Assembly (NCBI GenBank): GCA_019693395.1
Contig: JAAMXP010001209.1
Span: 1-33,630 of the forward strand
Direction: 5' to 3'
Source of the DNA: Ettlia oleoabundans
Lineage: Eukaryota > Chlorophyta > Chlorophyceae > Chlamydomonadales
DNA: 33,630 nucleotides
Shown: piece after piece, positions 20,675 to 32,436 of the stretch
Numbering within the stretch: the first letter of the stretch is position 1
Layout of the letters: every line of letters starts with the position of its first letter
The notes under the pieces: generated by a model
What the model saw: only the letters and a program-made list of their open reading frames with translations
Databases searched by the model: none
Told to the model about the DNA's origin: nothing
Position numbers and translations under genes: made by a program

Positions 20675-22612
20675 TCACTCGTCCATCTCCAGCTCCAGGT
20701 CATCCACCTCGCCAAACACAGCACAAGTGGCAGCACCACCTACCGGTTGCTGCTGTGGTAGAGCAGGTGGGTTGGTACACTGTCGCTTGGCTGCATGGCT
20801 GCCAGGCATGGGTGGCTGCTGCTGCGGTGGGCCAATCAATGATTGGCGTTCAGCCAGCACAGCTCGCCCCCGCTCAGTGGGCTGCTGGCTGGCTTGGCTG
20901 CCCAGCAGGGCATGGGCAAATGGGTCGAAGTCTGCTTCCGCAAGAAGGCCCTGCAGCCAGCCAGTGGGCGCAGTAGGAGACTGCTGCTGGGGCACTGCTG
21001 TTGCCGCCGCTGCAGGTGGGGAGTGTTGTGTGGTTTGATGCCGCTGCTGGCTGCTGGGGAGGCTGGAGGCGTCATCCTGCCACGTCTGCTCCCGTGCCTT
21101 GCAGAAGGTTGGCATGGAAAAGTTGACAGACTCGCTCATTGCCGGTTGCTGCTGGTGGCCATGAGGTGCTGCAGCCTGGTGTGTGGGCAGCCGGGCTGGA
21201 GGGGGCGGCATTTGGTGTGCAGGCTGCTGCAGCAGTGCGCCAGCAGCTGCTGTGCCGATGGATGGCCAGGCAAAGCTGGAACTGGTTGGCTTCAAGGCGG
21301 TTGGCTGCTGCCGTTCCCTGGATGCTGGTGGTCGCTGTGTGCCAGGGCCACCCGGATGTGGTGGCAGCACCTTGGCCGCTGCTGGGGCTGGCGCAGGAGC
21401 AGCACCCATTGAGGGCCAGGCGAAGCTGGCGGATGGAGCCGGTGTCTGTTGTGGCGGTGAATGGCGGGCAAACGCTCCCTGCACCCCAGAAGGCTGGCTA
21501 GCTGCCAGGGCGGGTGCTGGCAGCTGCTGTCGCGACATGATGGGCTGCAGAGACGATGCTGGCGGCGCTGGAAGTGCAGGAAACATGGGAGGCTGCTGCT
21601 GCTGCCGCTGCTGCTGCATGGCTGCTGCTCCTGGTCCTGGCTGCCCGACGTGCAAGGATGCTTTTGAAGCTGGGACGACACGCAACACAGAGTCAAGCGC
21701 GATGCACAAGTGGCTCAGGCTACACGGCGGTGGCGTGCGTAGCACTGTCACGCAGCGCAGGAAGACCGCTGCGCCCTGCCGGATTGCTGGCTCTCCATCA
21801 AGCACTGCCCGTGTCAGCGTGCCGCCAATGGTGCCAGTGGGGTCCTGCATCCAGCACCCAGTAGGTGCACACACTAATAGCGGCAGTTGGTGAAAGGTGA
21901 ATGCCCATGCAAGCGCAGCCCTGCTGCCTGAAAACGGCCCCAATTATAAATTGCCAGCAACCACAAGCTCTGCATGCAGGGCCAGCACCTTGAGCCGCAC
22001 AAACGCCTCGCCGCTGTGAGAGTGCTTGACCGTTACTACCACTGCCAGGAGGCGGTCAAGAGTCCCACTTTCTTGCATGCCTGCCGCCACACGCACGGTG
22101 TTGCCCTTGAAGGGCTCCCGTTGCTCTGCACGGCAAATAGGCAGCGATGGCTGCCTGCTGAGTTTGGGAGCCGGGGAGTCACTAGTCGGGCGTCGCTGGC
22201 AAGCAGGCATGTTCGCACCACCGCCTTACCATCAAAATCGTCCACATCTGCTTCCTGCAGCGCCTGCAGCCAGGGCCGCGATACAAAGTCTGGGTCTGGT
22301 GTGCCTGCCGCTCCAAGCCTGCTCCCGCCAAATGAGTCACAGCCGCCGCCACTACGAATCGAGGAAGTGCTGACGGCGGGCCGCACTGCGCTGATACGAC
22401 CGGCAGGTCCAGGCAAACTGCGTTGTGTCCGCTGCAAAAGGGGCCCGAAGGCGAGGACGAAGTGTCGGCAGAGTGGTGCTAACTCGTGCAGCGACAGGAT
22501 CGCAGCTTATGCGTACCACCGGACTCGCGGGTTGCACAGGCACCAGGCCATGTTCATGTGGGCTTGTAAGGGGCGCTGCACCACCCCAGAAGCCTTCTCC
22601 GGCCTCGTCCAT
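20675..22612 (-). CDS. HROB: HROB/MCM8IP (C17orf53)-like homologous-recombination OB-fold protein
   Basis: Four exons join in phase: 22612 to about 22517, 22431-22230, 22125-21989 and 21844-20675 (TGA), giving about 534 residues. Exon 2 has SLPGPAG, the proline-glycine motif found ahead of the OB-fold in HROB proteins. Exons 3-4 give the OB-fold: LDRLLAVVVTVKHSHSGEAF, VRLKDPTGTIGGTLTRAVLD, GAAVFLRCVTVLRTPPPCSL and LCIALDSVLRVV. DPTG.I.GT..R.VL is the diagnostic strand pair of this family (DUF4539). In animals HROB recruits and activates the MCM8-MCM9 helicase after recombination-coupled DNA synthesis in the nucleus; here that is inferred from the domain. The remaining 310 or so residues are Pro/Gln/Ala-rich and disordered, ending DDLELEMDE. 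They hold repeated short motifs: SFAWPS(M/I)G twice and WLQ.L.(.)EAD.D near both ends. The exon 1 donor is uncertain because several phase-0 GT sites exist. Confidence 0.75.
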
Positions 22613-22961
22613 CGCCTACTCCAGCCCTAAAGGTTCCAATAACTAAGTAGAAAAGGTTGCAATGCATAATCAAACCAACGAGAGAGAGCAATGGCTCCAG
22701 CGTGGAATTAGATGAATCCAATTGGGGCAGGTGATATCAGCAGCTACTGCCAGGTCGTACCACACCCAGCCCCTTGCCCCAAAGCGGCTCTCACAGCACG
22801 ACAGCTAAATGTTACATGCGCTGCGAATCCGGTCGCTGAAGTTCAAGCTGGAATGCGTTGCTTGTGAGGGTGGGGAAGGCAAGCGGGTGATGCACGATAC
22901 GAGTGCAATAACAGGGTCTATGACAGCATGTGCAGTTTAATACTGTAGCTGGTAACGCAGG
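22613..22961. other. Intergenic: myosin XI 3' flank and HROB-like 5' flank
   Basis: The genes lie in tandem on the minus strand. A TGTAA (22816-22812, minus) about 150 bases after the myosin stop is a candidate poly(A) signal. The stretch is AT-richer than its surroundings near 22640-22740. No other element was recognised. Confidence 0.45.
22812..22816 (-). terminator. Candidate TGTAA polyadenylation signal of myosin XI
   Basis: A TGTAA lies about 150 bases after the myosin stop codon, a usual distance for green-algal 3' UTRs. The motif is short and could be chance. Confidence 0.3.
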
Positions 22962-25900
22962 CTATGCAGCTGCCTGCAGTGCCATCTCTAGTTTCTTAGA
23001 CAGGAACGAGAAGGAAGGCTGGTCCTTGAGCTGCTTGGGCACTGGCGTCTCGCCCAGAAGGTCCTGCACATACCACAGCACAGCAGGCAGAAGCGGAAGC
23101 ATCAGGAAGACGTTACACACCTCGTCATCAGCCGCCATTGGGAGTTGGCTGTACCTTGCCAGACAATTCTGGCAACCACTGGAAGCAGAGTTGCAGCTGC
23201 CCCACCTTGTCGTCAATCATGCGGTCCACGTCAGCGTGCGTGAAGGGTATGGCGGAGTCGTCGTCCAAAAGGAAGGAGTGACTGGCCGCGTTGCTGCTGC
23301 TCTCCTGCATCGCGAGCTTCATCTGCGCCAGCACCTCGGGGCTCACAGTCTCCGTGTTGTACCTGTAGGGCCAGGGAGCAGCAGAAACATGGGGCGAGGC
23401 CTGAGGAAAACAACTCTATCACGAAAGCTGGCAAGCTTCTTGTTCCACAATCGCTCCCACTCTTTGCCAGCAGACACAGCCCAAACCCCCACTTGACTGG
23501 TTGCGCACCACCACATCCACCCACCCCNNNNNNNNNNNNNNNNNNNNNNNNNNNNNNNNNNCCATCGCATCGCCGCCCACCCACCTGTCATCCCAGTACA
23601 TGGTTGAGATGCGGTACAGTTGCTGCACTGACAGGCTGCTGCACAGGTCCTCCGTGATCTCACGGAAGCTCTTACGGTGCTTCTGGTGGATCACTAGGAA
23701 CGTCACGGCCTGGCGGATGTGGGCCAGCGCGTTCCACGACTCACCCACCTGCGGCATGGACACAGTGCAGCCGGCGGGTGTCAAGGGAGCACAAGCTGGC
23801 AGCCAGCACCGGGCAGCCACAGTAGTGGAAGAGCAGCATGAGTGCTAGCCCACCACAATCAAGGCCGAGCCGGCTACCTGTTGGGCTCCCTTACGCCCAG
23901 GCTGCACCATAGCCACCTTTCCCGTCCTGGCCCGACACTTACCCACTCCTCTCCTGCGCTGCTGATCCACTGCTCCACCTCGCTGAGCCCCGCTTTGACA
24001 TACTCGCCGTTGGAGAAAGAGCAGCACTCGCGACGCAGCAGCAGCTGGTTGAACAGCTGCACGTTGACAAATGACAGTAGCTGCTCAAACAGCTTCTGCA
24101 CCAGGAAGGGCGGCACGTGGTTATCGCGAAGCGTGGCCAGCAGCCCGTCAAAAACGCGCAGAATGTTCCCCCAGTGAGGAGACAGTCCGCCATCGCCACT
24201 GCCCGCAGCACCGCGCATCCCGCTGGGCGTGCCAGGCGTGCCCGGCTGTGCCTCCCCGGCTGCCGTCGCTGCAGCCACTGCGCTAGCGGCGCCGCTGGTT
24301 GTGCGCCGTGTGCCGCGTGCGCCCGCCTGGCGCGGTGCATGGATGCATGCTGCCAGCTGCGGGGTGATCTCCTTCTTGACGTTGTCGCGCAGCATTGGGA
24401 AGATCTTCTGCACAAAGGCGTCCAGCTGCTGCTTGAACAGCAGGGCTGGGTATTTGGCCTCCACCTGCGTGTAGCCAGGCAGAATGCAAAGGGCCTGCAC
24501 TCAGCGGTGTTTGTGGCCCCTGCCAAAGGGGTAGTGGACACCTCTAACTTGTTCAACAGACAGGAAGCTGCATCACACAATGCTAAACAAAGCGGGGCTG
24601 ACAACAGCAGGGCGGCACCTGGCGGAAGCCGCCCATGGCGCCGCCGTGGATGGATGCCTCGCCGCCTGCGGGGGACCCGCCACCGTAGCCTGTGCGGGTG
24701 AAGAAGGAGGTGAAGCTGCCCTTGCTGCCGCTGAACAGGCCACGCGTCACCTGCAGGAACCGCGAACGGTGGGTGGGGCACAGTGTCAGGGAATATTCAC
24801 TGCTAGGTGCAGGTTAACCATGTCGGCATTTAACATGGGCATGGCAGCAGCATGCCATTTCTGCAACTTGCTGGCTGCCTGGCAGCGAGGTGAGTTGATG
24901 AGCGACCAACACACCTGCTGGCCAGAGGCCCTGATGCGTGAAGCATAACCGCCCCCACTGGCAGGCTTGACGTTCTTTTGCATCAGGTACAGCAGCGTGA
25001 CTGTGTTGGAGAGCCAGTAGGAGAGGTAGGCGTTGTTGTCCTGGTGCAGCTCCACCTGCAGACCACAAAGACTCAAACAAAAACGCCAGGCAGCACAGGT
25101 GAGAAAACGGGCATGTCAGCTGAGTGGCTTCCTTGACAGTCGTAAACCGGCCATTAGAGATGGGAACAGCGATGCTGAGGAGGAAGCCGGCAAAGGGAGG
25201 CTGCGGCTGTGCCAGTGAAGTCTGGCACATGCAAGGGCAAGGCAATTCGGGGGTGAAATAATGCATCCCACAATACGCATGGCCGCAGGGCGAGTTGCCC
25301 CTCACCCTGCCACACCCACATACACACTTTCCTTGCCCCCCTGCCCCCACCTGCGAGCCCATGGTTGCGATGATGCGGTCGAATAGCGGGGTGCGGTCTG
25401 CCTGGAACGTCTTCCACTGCAGGCAGCACCTGAAGATCACCACCGCTGCTACTGGCCGCCCCGCATGGAATCCCAGGTTGTCGCTGATGGCCCCCAGCAG
25501 CTTCTCCTGATCCGCCGTGCGCTGCTCCCGCAGCAGCTGCTGCTGCTTGGCGTACAACTCGCGCTGCCGCCGGTCCATCTCAGACAGAGGCTCGCTAGGT
25601 GCCGGGCCTTCCAGTCGGGCTGCGGCGGGGCGGGTGCATAGCACTAGGCTAGGATCATAACAGGTACAGCTGGGTGCCTGGAAGGACAAATGCAATCCGC
25701 TACATAGCTGCCGCTGCTGCTGCCACATGCCTGCTGCGAGCATCAATGTCAAAAGGTCGGAAACTGTCAGCCAGCTGTTCTGATAACGGCAGTGGACCCA
25801 AGCACCATCATCCACGCTTCAACCCACCTGAGGGTGTGGCCATGGGTGTTGCACCGTCACGAATGGGCGAGCTGCCGGGAATTTGCTGCATGAAGCGGCG

Positions 25901-28900
25901 CATACGGTCCATCATGCCTTCGTCCCCAGCAGCAGCCGCGCTGGCTGGCTGTGGCGTAACCATGCCTGCAGCTGCTGTCGCGCCGGCCGCTGCACCACCC
26001 GCTGCGGGCATCAGTCGGCCGGCCTCCACATCGTCCTGCAGCTGCTTCAGCTTGGCCTCCAACATAAGAGCCTCCTCGCGTGCCGCATTTCGCTGAGCCA
26101 CCGCATTGTTCAGGCGGTTGAGCAAGTCCTGGCGCTCAGCTTGCGCCTTGGACTGCAGCAAGAGCAGGGATGAACCCAGCCGACATTAAGACCCACAACG
26201 CAGAGCCAATATGCATCCGCAACATTGTGCCTGCAGGTTCACATACAGTGCAAACCCGTGCCTAACCGGCGCAACCCACCCACCCACCACTCACTTCAAA
26301 CTCCGCCTTCTGCCGCTCCAAGGCCATCAACTTCCCCTTCACCTCCTGAGCCTCCGCAGACAGCTGCTGCTGCGCCACAGCAGCATTCTCAGCGCTGGCC
26401 GCAACCTGCTGCCTCGACTCCGCCAGCTCCGCCTCCAGCGCCTGCCGATGCGCCACCTCGGCTGCCAACGCCGCTGCATGTGCCAATCGCACCTGCTCCA
26501 CCTGGGCCTCCATGGTGCGCTGCAGCTCAGCTACATGTGCCTCTGCCGCCTCTCGTTGTGACTTCTCCTCCTGCATGAAGAAGGCAGATGGGATAGGACA
26601 ACAGCAAGGAGGCAGACATAAGCGGGATCTGCGCTGATAATGCAAGCTGGCATGTCCCACAATTGGAGTTGCACCTCACAAACAGCGCAAACAGTTCTAG
26701 GCAACTGCATTTGAGACTGCCAGTATGCAGACAACAGGCCACAAAGAAATAGGAAGAAATGCAACAGCAGGCGGTCAGGCAATGCAGTTGCTGCATCGCA
26801 CCCTGTACTGCTGCCGCAGCTCGTTGCGCTGGTTTTGCACCGTTTCCAGCACATTCTGCACCTCCCGCAGCTTGACCTCTAGCGCCTGCTTGTCCTGCAT
26901 CAGCTTGCCCGCCTCACGCGCCTCTGTACGCCGACGCCGCAGCTCACGCCGTGCGCACTTGGATCGCCAAAGGCTCTGCAGGGTGAAAGGCCCCGCACGG
27001 GGATGGGTGGGTGGGTGGGGTGTTGGCGGTGTGCGCGTCGAACCACATATGTTGCCGATCCTGAAGTCCACGCAATGCATTTCAGCAGCACAGCTGTTGT
27101 GACTTTTCCATCTGTGGTGTACAGATCACGCAACGCTGGCCTGACTAACCTGTGCCACCACCAAGCCCCAACGCTGGCCCGACTAACCTGTGCCATCACT
27201 ACGCCCCGGCGGTAACGCAGATAAGCCAACTGCGCGCGGTGGCGCCGCCACTGGCTCTGTATGACCAGCGCGGCGCGGTGCTGCTTGACGTCGAGGGCGT
27301 ATAGTCGCGCCCGATAGCCACGGTAGGCTGCCTGCAACACCACTGCCGCCCGTACTGCCACCAGGAAGCGGCGCCTTGCCTGCCAGCGCCGCACATAGGC
27401 CTGGATCAGGGTAGATGCCCGCTGGCGCCGCAGGTTGCGTGCCAGAGTACGCGCCGCCATGCCGCGTGCTGCAGCCTGCAGCCTAATGACGGCGGCACGT
27501 GCGACAGCAAAGTGTTTGCGTGCCAGGTAGCCACGCACGTGGCGCTGGATAGTGCTGGCTGCTTGGTGCTGCAGTTCCATTTTGCTTTTGTCCAGCTCAG
27601 CCATCTTGCCAGCACGCAGGAACACCTGCAAGGCATCCGGGTGCAGGGCAGACTTGCACAAGAATTCCCAAGAAACCTACACAGAGAGCAAGGACTGGCA
27701 AAAAAGCCGAAGAATACCTTTTCTTCAGCACACCCTGGCCTCGGTTCGATGCCTGCAGACAGGCGGTGGCCCCTAGCACACTAGTTCACCCGGCCACGCA
27801 GCCATGCACCCACCTTGGACTTGCCCAGCTGCCAGCCCTCGTCCCCCAGCACACGGCGCAGTATGAGGCGCACAAAGCCAGCATCATCATCCAACTGCTG
27901 CGCGTCCACCCCCAGCCCCAACATCCAGAAATGGTCGATGAAATCCAGGAAGGGCAGCTTGGTGGGGTAGCCCGCACACGAGATGCGCACAGCCTCAAGT
28001 ACACCGCCGCACCGCAGCTGCAGCCAGGAAGGGGGGTGAAAGGGCGCAGGAGCAGCGGTTTAGGGACGGCTGAAGAGCAGCTGTCGCGAAGAGCCCCGCC
28101 TGGCTTGCGCTGGTGCTCAACCTGGCTACCGCTAGCGTGCGTCACTTAGCTTCTGAAGTCTTTGCAAGCAGACCCACTCACCGCCAGTCCTTCCCCCCAA
28201 AGGGCTTGGTTCCTCCACTTACCTGGTGCAGCACGTTCATGTTCTCAAAATCCATGGGGCGGTTGAAGGAGTTGGGCTTGATGCAGCGGATGTAGTGCGG
28301 CTCCATACGGTGCAGCGCGTCCATCAGCTCACCCAGCTGCCGCTTGAACCGGCTGCCCACACTAGCAAACTTGTAGCTGGACTGCGCGCCTCCTCGGCCC
28401 CCTGGCCCAGCCACCACAGCCGCCTTGCCGTCCTCTGGGTCACCCGGGAAGAGCAGGCGCACAAACTCGTGTTGGCTTGCCCCCAGCAGCGCCTGGTGCT
28501 CAGCCACCACAAAGTCGCGGTTCTTTCCCAAAAAGTTGTCGGTCTTGTAAGTCACAGCGCCTGAATGGGCAGGGTAGTAACGGTGGGCGCAGATTGGTCA
28601 TTCAAGGGCTTAGGGCTCGGGTCAGGCTGTCTTATGCGGCCAGGCCAAAGGAATGAGGCTGGCAGAAAGGGTTGTGGCTGCCTGGCCAAAACACATGCTG
28701 CGCCCCCAAACTAAACTAGCACGAACCACTAAGTTGAGCAGCCCCCAACATCTCAACATTGCTCCCCGCCAGCCCAGCATCTCCCAGGTCCGTAGGTTCA
28801 GCACCCTACCCGCATAATGGTCGATGGTGAAGTCGGTGCGGGACAGCTTGGGCTTGGAGAAGCGCTTGCTGTTAGCAACGCTGGGGGCACCATACAGCTT

Positions 28901-31900
28901 GTTGGCAAAGTCCTCGTGGGTGGCCTGGAAGGGCAGGGGCGAGTCAGAGCAAAGGCCTCAGCCACCCATCAATCCCCCACACTACACTTGGCAACAACAA
29001 ATGTTACCTCCAGCTCCAGCTGAAACAAGGGCCAGCCATCTACATTGTGCCCGCCAAGACCCAGGCTGTCCTTGAAATTTGCGGCCATGATGTTGCTCCT
29101 GCTCCTCCCAAAGCAGCAGCAGACTTCCCATGTCATTTTCATCGTGCAGCCTCATCTACTGCTTCCTTGCGCCCACCAAGTACCCCCAACCCAACACGCG
29201 CACAAACATGGCCATCACACCTTGGGGAAGCGGCAGGCCTCATCCAACATGTCCAATATGCCCATGCGCGCCTCAATCAGGTCCAACACGTCCTGGTTGT
29301 CAACAAACTCAATGTAGCTCCACTCAATTTCCTCACGCTCGTATTCAGCCTGCAGGAGGGACGATAAAAGGGGCAACCAGGCGGCTGTGTGTGTTTGTGC
29401 ATGTGTGTGTGCATGTGTGGGGGGTGGGGGGTGGGGGGCGCACGCGCGTGCGCGTAGCGTGCATTGGACACTGCTTACGGTGCCTTCAACTAAACCGTGT
29501 TTGAAGCCGCAACAGAGGGCAATCAAGCATGTCCGACTCCCGAGCTGTCAATGGGTCACAGCATGTTTAAATGGCGCCAGCCCATCCACGTGACCGCCCT
29601 ACCTGCTCCATCTTGAACACATGCTGGTTGAAGTGCTGCTGCAGCTTCTCATTGGCCAGGTTGATACAGAACTGCTCAAAATCGTTCTCTTGGAACTGCT
29701 CAAACCCTGCGCCCCAGCAACAACAGGAAGCAGGCACCGGATGAGCAGCTGCAAAATCCAGGATGAGGTAACCCACCCGTCAATGTCAATGAAAACATTT
29801 CATGAACAGTGGTACTCCTCTGCCGGCCACCACGTTTGTTAAGCCTGTTGTGGCGCTGTAGCTTCCACACCCTGGCATGCATCTCACCCACTTGAACCAC
29901 CTGGTGCCCACCGGCACTAGAGTCGCATGGCTGCCCATCAGACTGCCAAAATACCTGCTGCCTGTACGCCATCCAACCCAGCCCACCCACCATAGATATC
30001 CAGCACGCCAATGAGATTAGCTGCCTCCACGTCCTGCCCAATGGATGTGTTGATCTTTTCCACCAGCCAGTCAAACATGCGGGAGTAGATGGTCTTGGAC
30101 AGTGAGTCGCGGTTGTCCTCTGCCGCCTTGACGTCAATGGGGCTCACAATGGCGCCATCAGGCGTCTGCCGAGTGCGCGTGGTCAGCGCCTTACGCAAGC
30201 CCTCAGCACCAACTCCCAGCAGCGCCGCTGCTGCCGCCAGGTGCTCCTCTGCCGAGGGGTCCACCTCCGAAGCATCAGACCCATTGGCTGCAGCCTCCAC
30301 AAAGGCGACGTTGCCCAGGTGCAGCACCGCCGCCGCGGTGCGGAACACGGCATCCTGCTCCGCCTCGGGTATGCCCACCACGCTCATGGAGCGACGCGTG
30401 CGCCGGTACTCTTCAGCATTGCTCACGCCACGCAGGTCAAAGCAGTTGCTCTGGCTCAAGTAGCGGAACTGCTTGGCAGGCTTGAGGCGCAGTGCAGCAC
30501 GTTCTGCCTCGCTGGCACCATCGCACAGCTGCACACAGGCAGCAGAACAACCGTTATGCAGGTTGAGAATTCAAGCATAAGACTGTCGCCAGTATAGGCG
30601 CGAGCAGGACACGAAAGGCTTTCATGCATTGCATTTGATCCTGATGCGTTGAACTGCAGGCGGCCATCCGCGTCGCAACCAATCGCAAGCCAGCCACCCC
30701 CACCCAGCCGGCCAGCAGATGCTCGATCAGCCGCCATGCATCCAACTTGGGCTCTCACCTGGTAGAAGACATGGTAGTTGCGTTCTGGATCGTTGATGTT
30801 CACCACCCGCGAACGCTCCAGCAGGTAGGTTCGGATCGCAGCACCTAAGCACAGGTAGCAATGGCGTGAGTGTTGCATATTACTCGCTGGATGAATGCAG
30901 GTGTTCTGTACTTGAAAAAGCTCTGAAATCATGCACATAAAGGCGAGATGAATAGGAGTCACAGCAGCCTGACTGTTCGATTGCAAATGTACAGTGGCAG
31001 AAGTACAGCCAGCAGCTGAACATACAGCCGCTGCCCAATCTACGCCCGCACCTGATATCCTGCCCTCCTTGTTGAACTGGATCTCAGTGAACTTTCCAAA
31101 GCGGCTAGAGTTATCGTTGCGCACAGTCTTGGCATTGCCAAATGCCTCCAGCAGCGGGTTGCTCTCGAGCACCTGCTGCTCCACACTGCGCCCTCCACCT
31201 CCGTGTACCGTGCCGCCATCCTTGTACCCCCCCGTCCATGCCAGGTACTGCATCAGCAGCTTGCTGGTCTCTGTCTTGCCTGCACCTGACTCGCCGCTGA
31301 CCTGCAAACGTGGCAAGCGCGAAAGCGCAGGTGCCCCAGCAGCAGAAAGCAGATCTGTGCAGCAGTCCACTAGCTGCGGCCCATGCAATCAGGCTATGTC
31401 GCGTGCCCCCGCTCTTTCTCAGTGTATCTGGCTGATGCACATTACGACGATGGCATCTACCTAAGTGAGCCCGGTTATATGTCGATGCTTTCAACCCTCA
31501 ATAGCCCAGCCCAGTTGTAACATGGCTGCCACACCCCGCCACTGCCTCAGCCTGACGCACCAGGATGGACTGGCTCTTGCCCTCCTTGCGCATCTGGCGG
31601 TATGACTCATCGGCAATGGCGTAGACGTGGGGGCTGAGCTCGCCTAGGTTGAGCCCACGATACTGCTCCATCATGTGCAGGCCGTAGAGGTGTGGCATTG
31701 GCGCAAAGGGGTTGACGGCGATGAGGATGGAGCCTGTGTAGGTGTAGATGTCGTCTGTCTGGTACCGAACCTTGAGATTCCACAGCACACTGGGCTCGTT
31801 CAAGTAGGACAGCGTGGTCATGTCCTGGGGCGCATGGCGGTGCAGGAATGAGCATGTCGATGCAGAGTTTGTTGATTGACCTTCCCCAGATTCTGAAGCA

Positions 31901-32436
31901 AACCAAGGGAGCTCTACCAGGAAAACAGACTTGAAATTTTAGTGCAGCCAGGCGAGTGCTGCCGCCTGTCGTCACCATGATCGATGATGACACGACGAGC
32001 AAAGCAACAACAACCCAGGGGCTCCAGCGAGCTGGCCCGTGGAATGACTTTCCGAGCGCTGCCGCTAGACCTGCCAGGCCAAATGCTGGTGCGTTGTGCA
32101 TATATATGCTGCTGCTGATGGCCACTGCAATGTAATCTAGTACCATATTGACACAGAATGCCTGCAAACAATATTGAGTCTGCCAAACCAACAACCCGCC
32201 ACCAGCAGCCGCCCGCTCACCTCCACGCCCGCCGCTGAGCTGTTCTGCAGCGGTATGTCGCTGGCCGAACACTCCCGCTCATCCCCATCCTCCAGCCTGA
32301 CCCTTAACCGAGGCCCGGACATTGCCACAACCTCCCCGCGCAACCAATCCCCGCTGCCAGCGTCCTGCCTCCAGAGCCAAACTCTGGAGCCCACTGTGTG
32401 AAGCGAGGACTCGTAGCTCATGCTGCCTTTGCCCAT
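22962..32436 (-). CDS. Class XI myosin heavy chain, complete
   Basis: Twenty-one exons join in phase: 32436-32221, 31824-31561, 31301-31052, 30844-30759, 30528-29991, 29706-29603, 29349-29221, 28924-28810, 28560-28223, 28017-27814, 27625-27188, 26975-26802, 26570-26295, 26152-25828, 25619-25351, 25055-24915, 24750-24619, 24464-23943, 23748-23585, 23362-23206 and 23063-22962. They give 1647 residues. The order is: N-terminal SH3-like region ([10 protein letters not shown]); P-loop GESGAGKT at 163-170; switch [11 protein letters not shown] at 222-231; switch II DIYGFE at 449-454; actin-binding region [13 protein letters not shown]; converter [14 protein letters not shown]; five clear IQ motifs and a sixth degenerate one ([15 protein letters not shown]) at about 765-910; a short coiled coil to about 1110; a Gly/Ala/Pro linker; and a DIL (dilute) cargo-binding domain at about 1245-1580. 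The C-terminus ([10 protein letters not shown]) matches the plant pattern. Myosin XI moves organelles and vesicles along actin using ATP. The DIL domain carries an Ala/Gly/Pro-rich insert near 1390-1430. All key nucleotide-binding residues are present. Confidence 0.95.
23528..23561. other. Assembly gap (34 N) in a myosin intron
   Basis: The gap sits between myosin exons 19 and 20. Codon AG+G bridges the intron and gives [16 protein letters not shown], the expected DIL-domain sequence. No exon is therefore lost. Confidence 0.9.
27131..27198 (-). repeat. Tandem 30-base repeat (38-base period) that duplicates a 5' splice site
   Basis: Copies at 27131-27160 and 27169-27198 differ at only two positions. 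Each contains TGGCACAG/GTTAGTC on the minus strand, so the donor of myosin exon 11 exists twice, with GT at 27187-27186 and again at 27149-27148. The upstream donor keeps phase with exon 12. Confidence 0.85.
29386..29454. repeat. Alternating purine-pyrimidine and G-run tract in a myosin intron
   Basis: GTGTGT/GCATGTGT repeats are followed by GGGGGGTGGGGGG runs and then CGCACGCGCGTGCGCG. The block lies in the intron between exons 6 and 7. Alternating GT/GC is a known Z-DNA-prone pattern and the G runs are slippage-prone. Confidence 0.7.

Noticed and set aside
20469..21893. Several plus-strand ORFs of 100-236 codons opposite the HROB-like last exon
   Set aside because: They are antisense shadows of the Pro/Gln/Ala-rich coding exon, full of Cys and Trp from complementary CAG/GCC codons.
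23073..23205. Shorter myosin C-terminus reading through to a stop after exon 20
   Set aside because: Splicing 23206 to 23063 restores the conserved C-terminal pattern ([20 protein letters not shown]), which read-through lacks; a 37-base intron ending at the nearer AG was judged too short.
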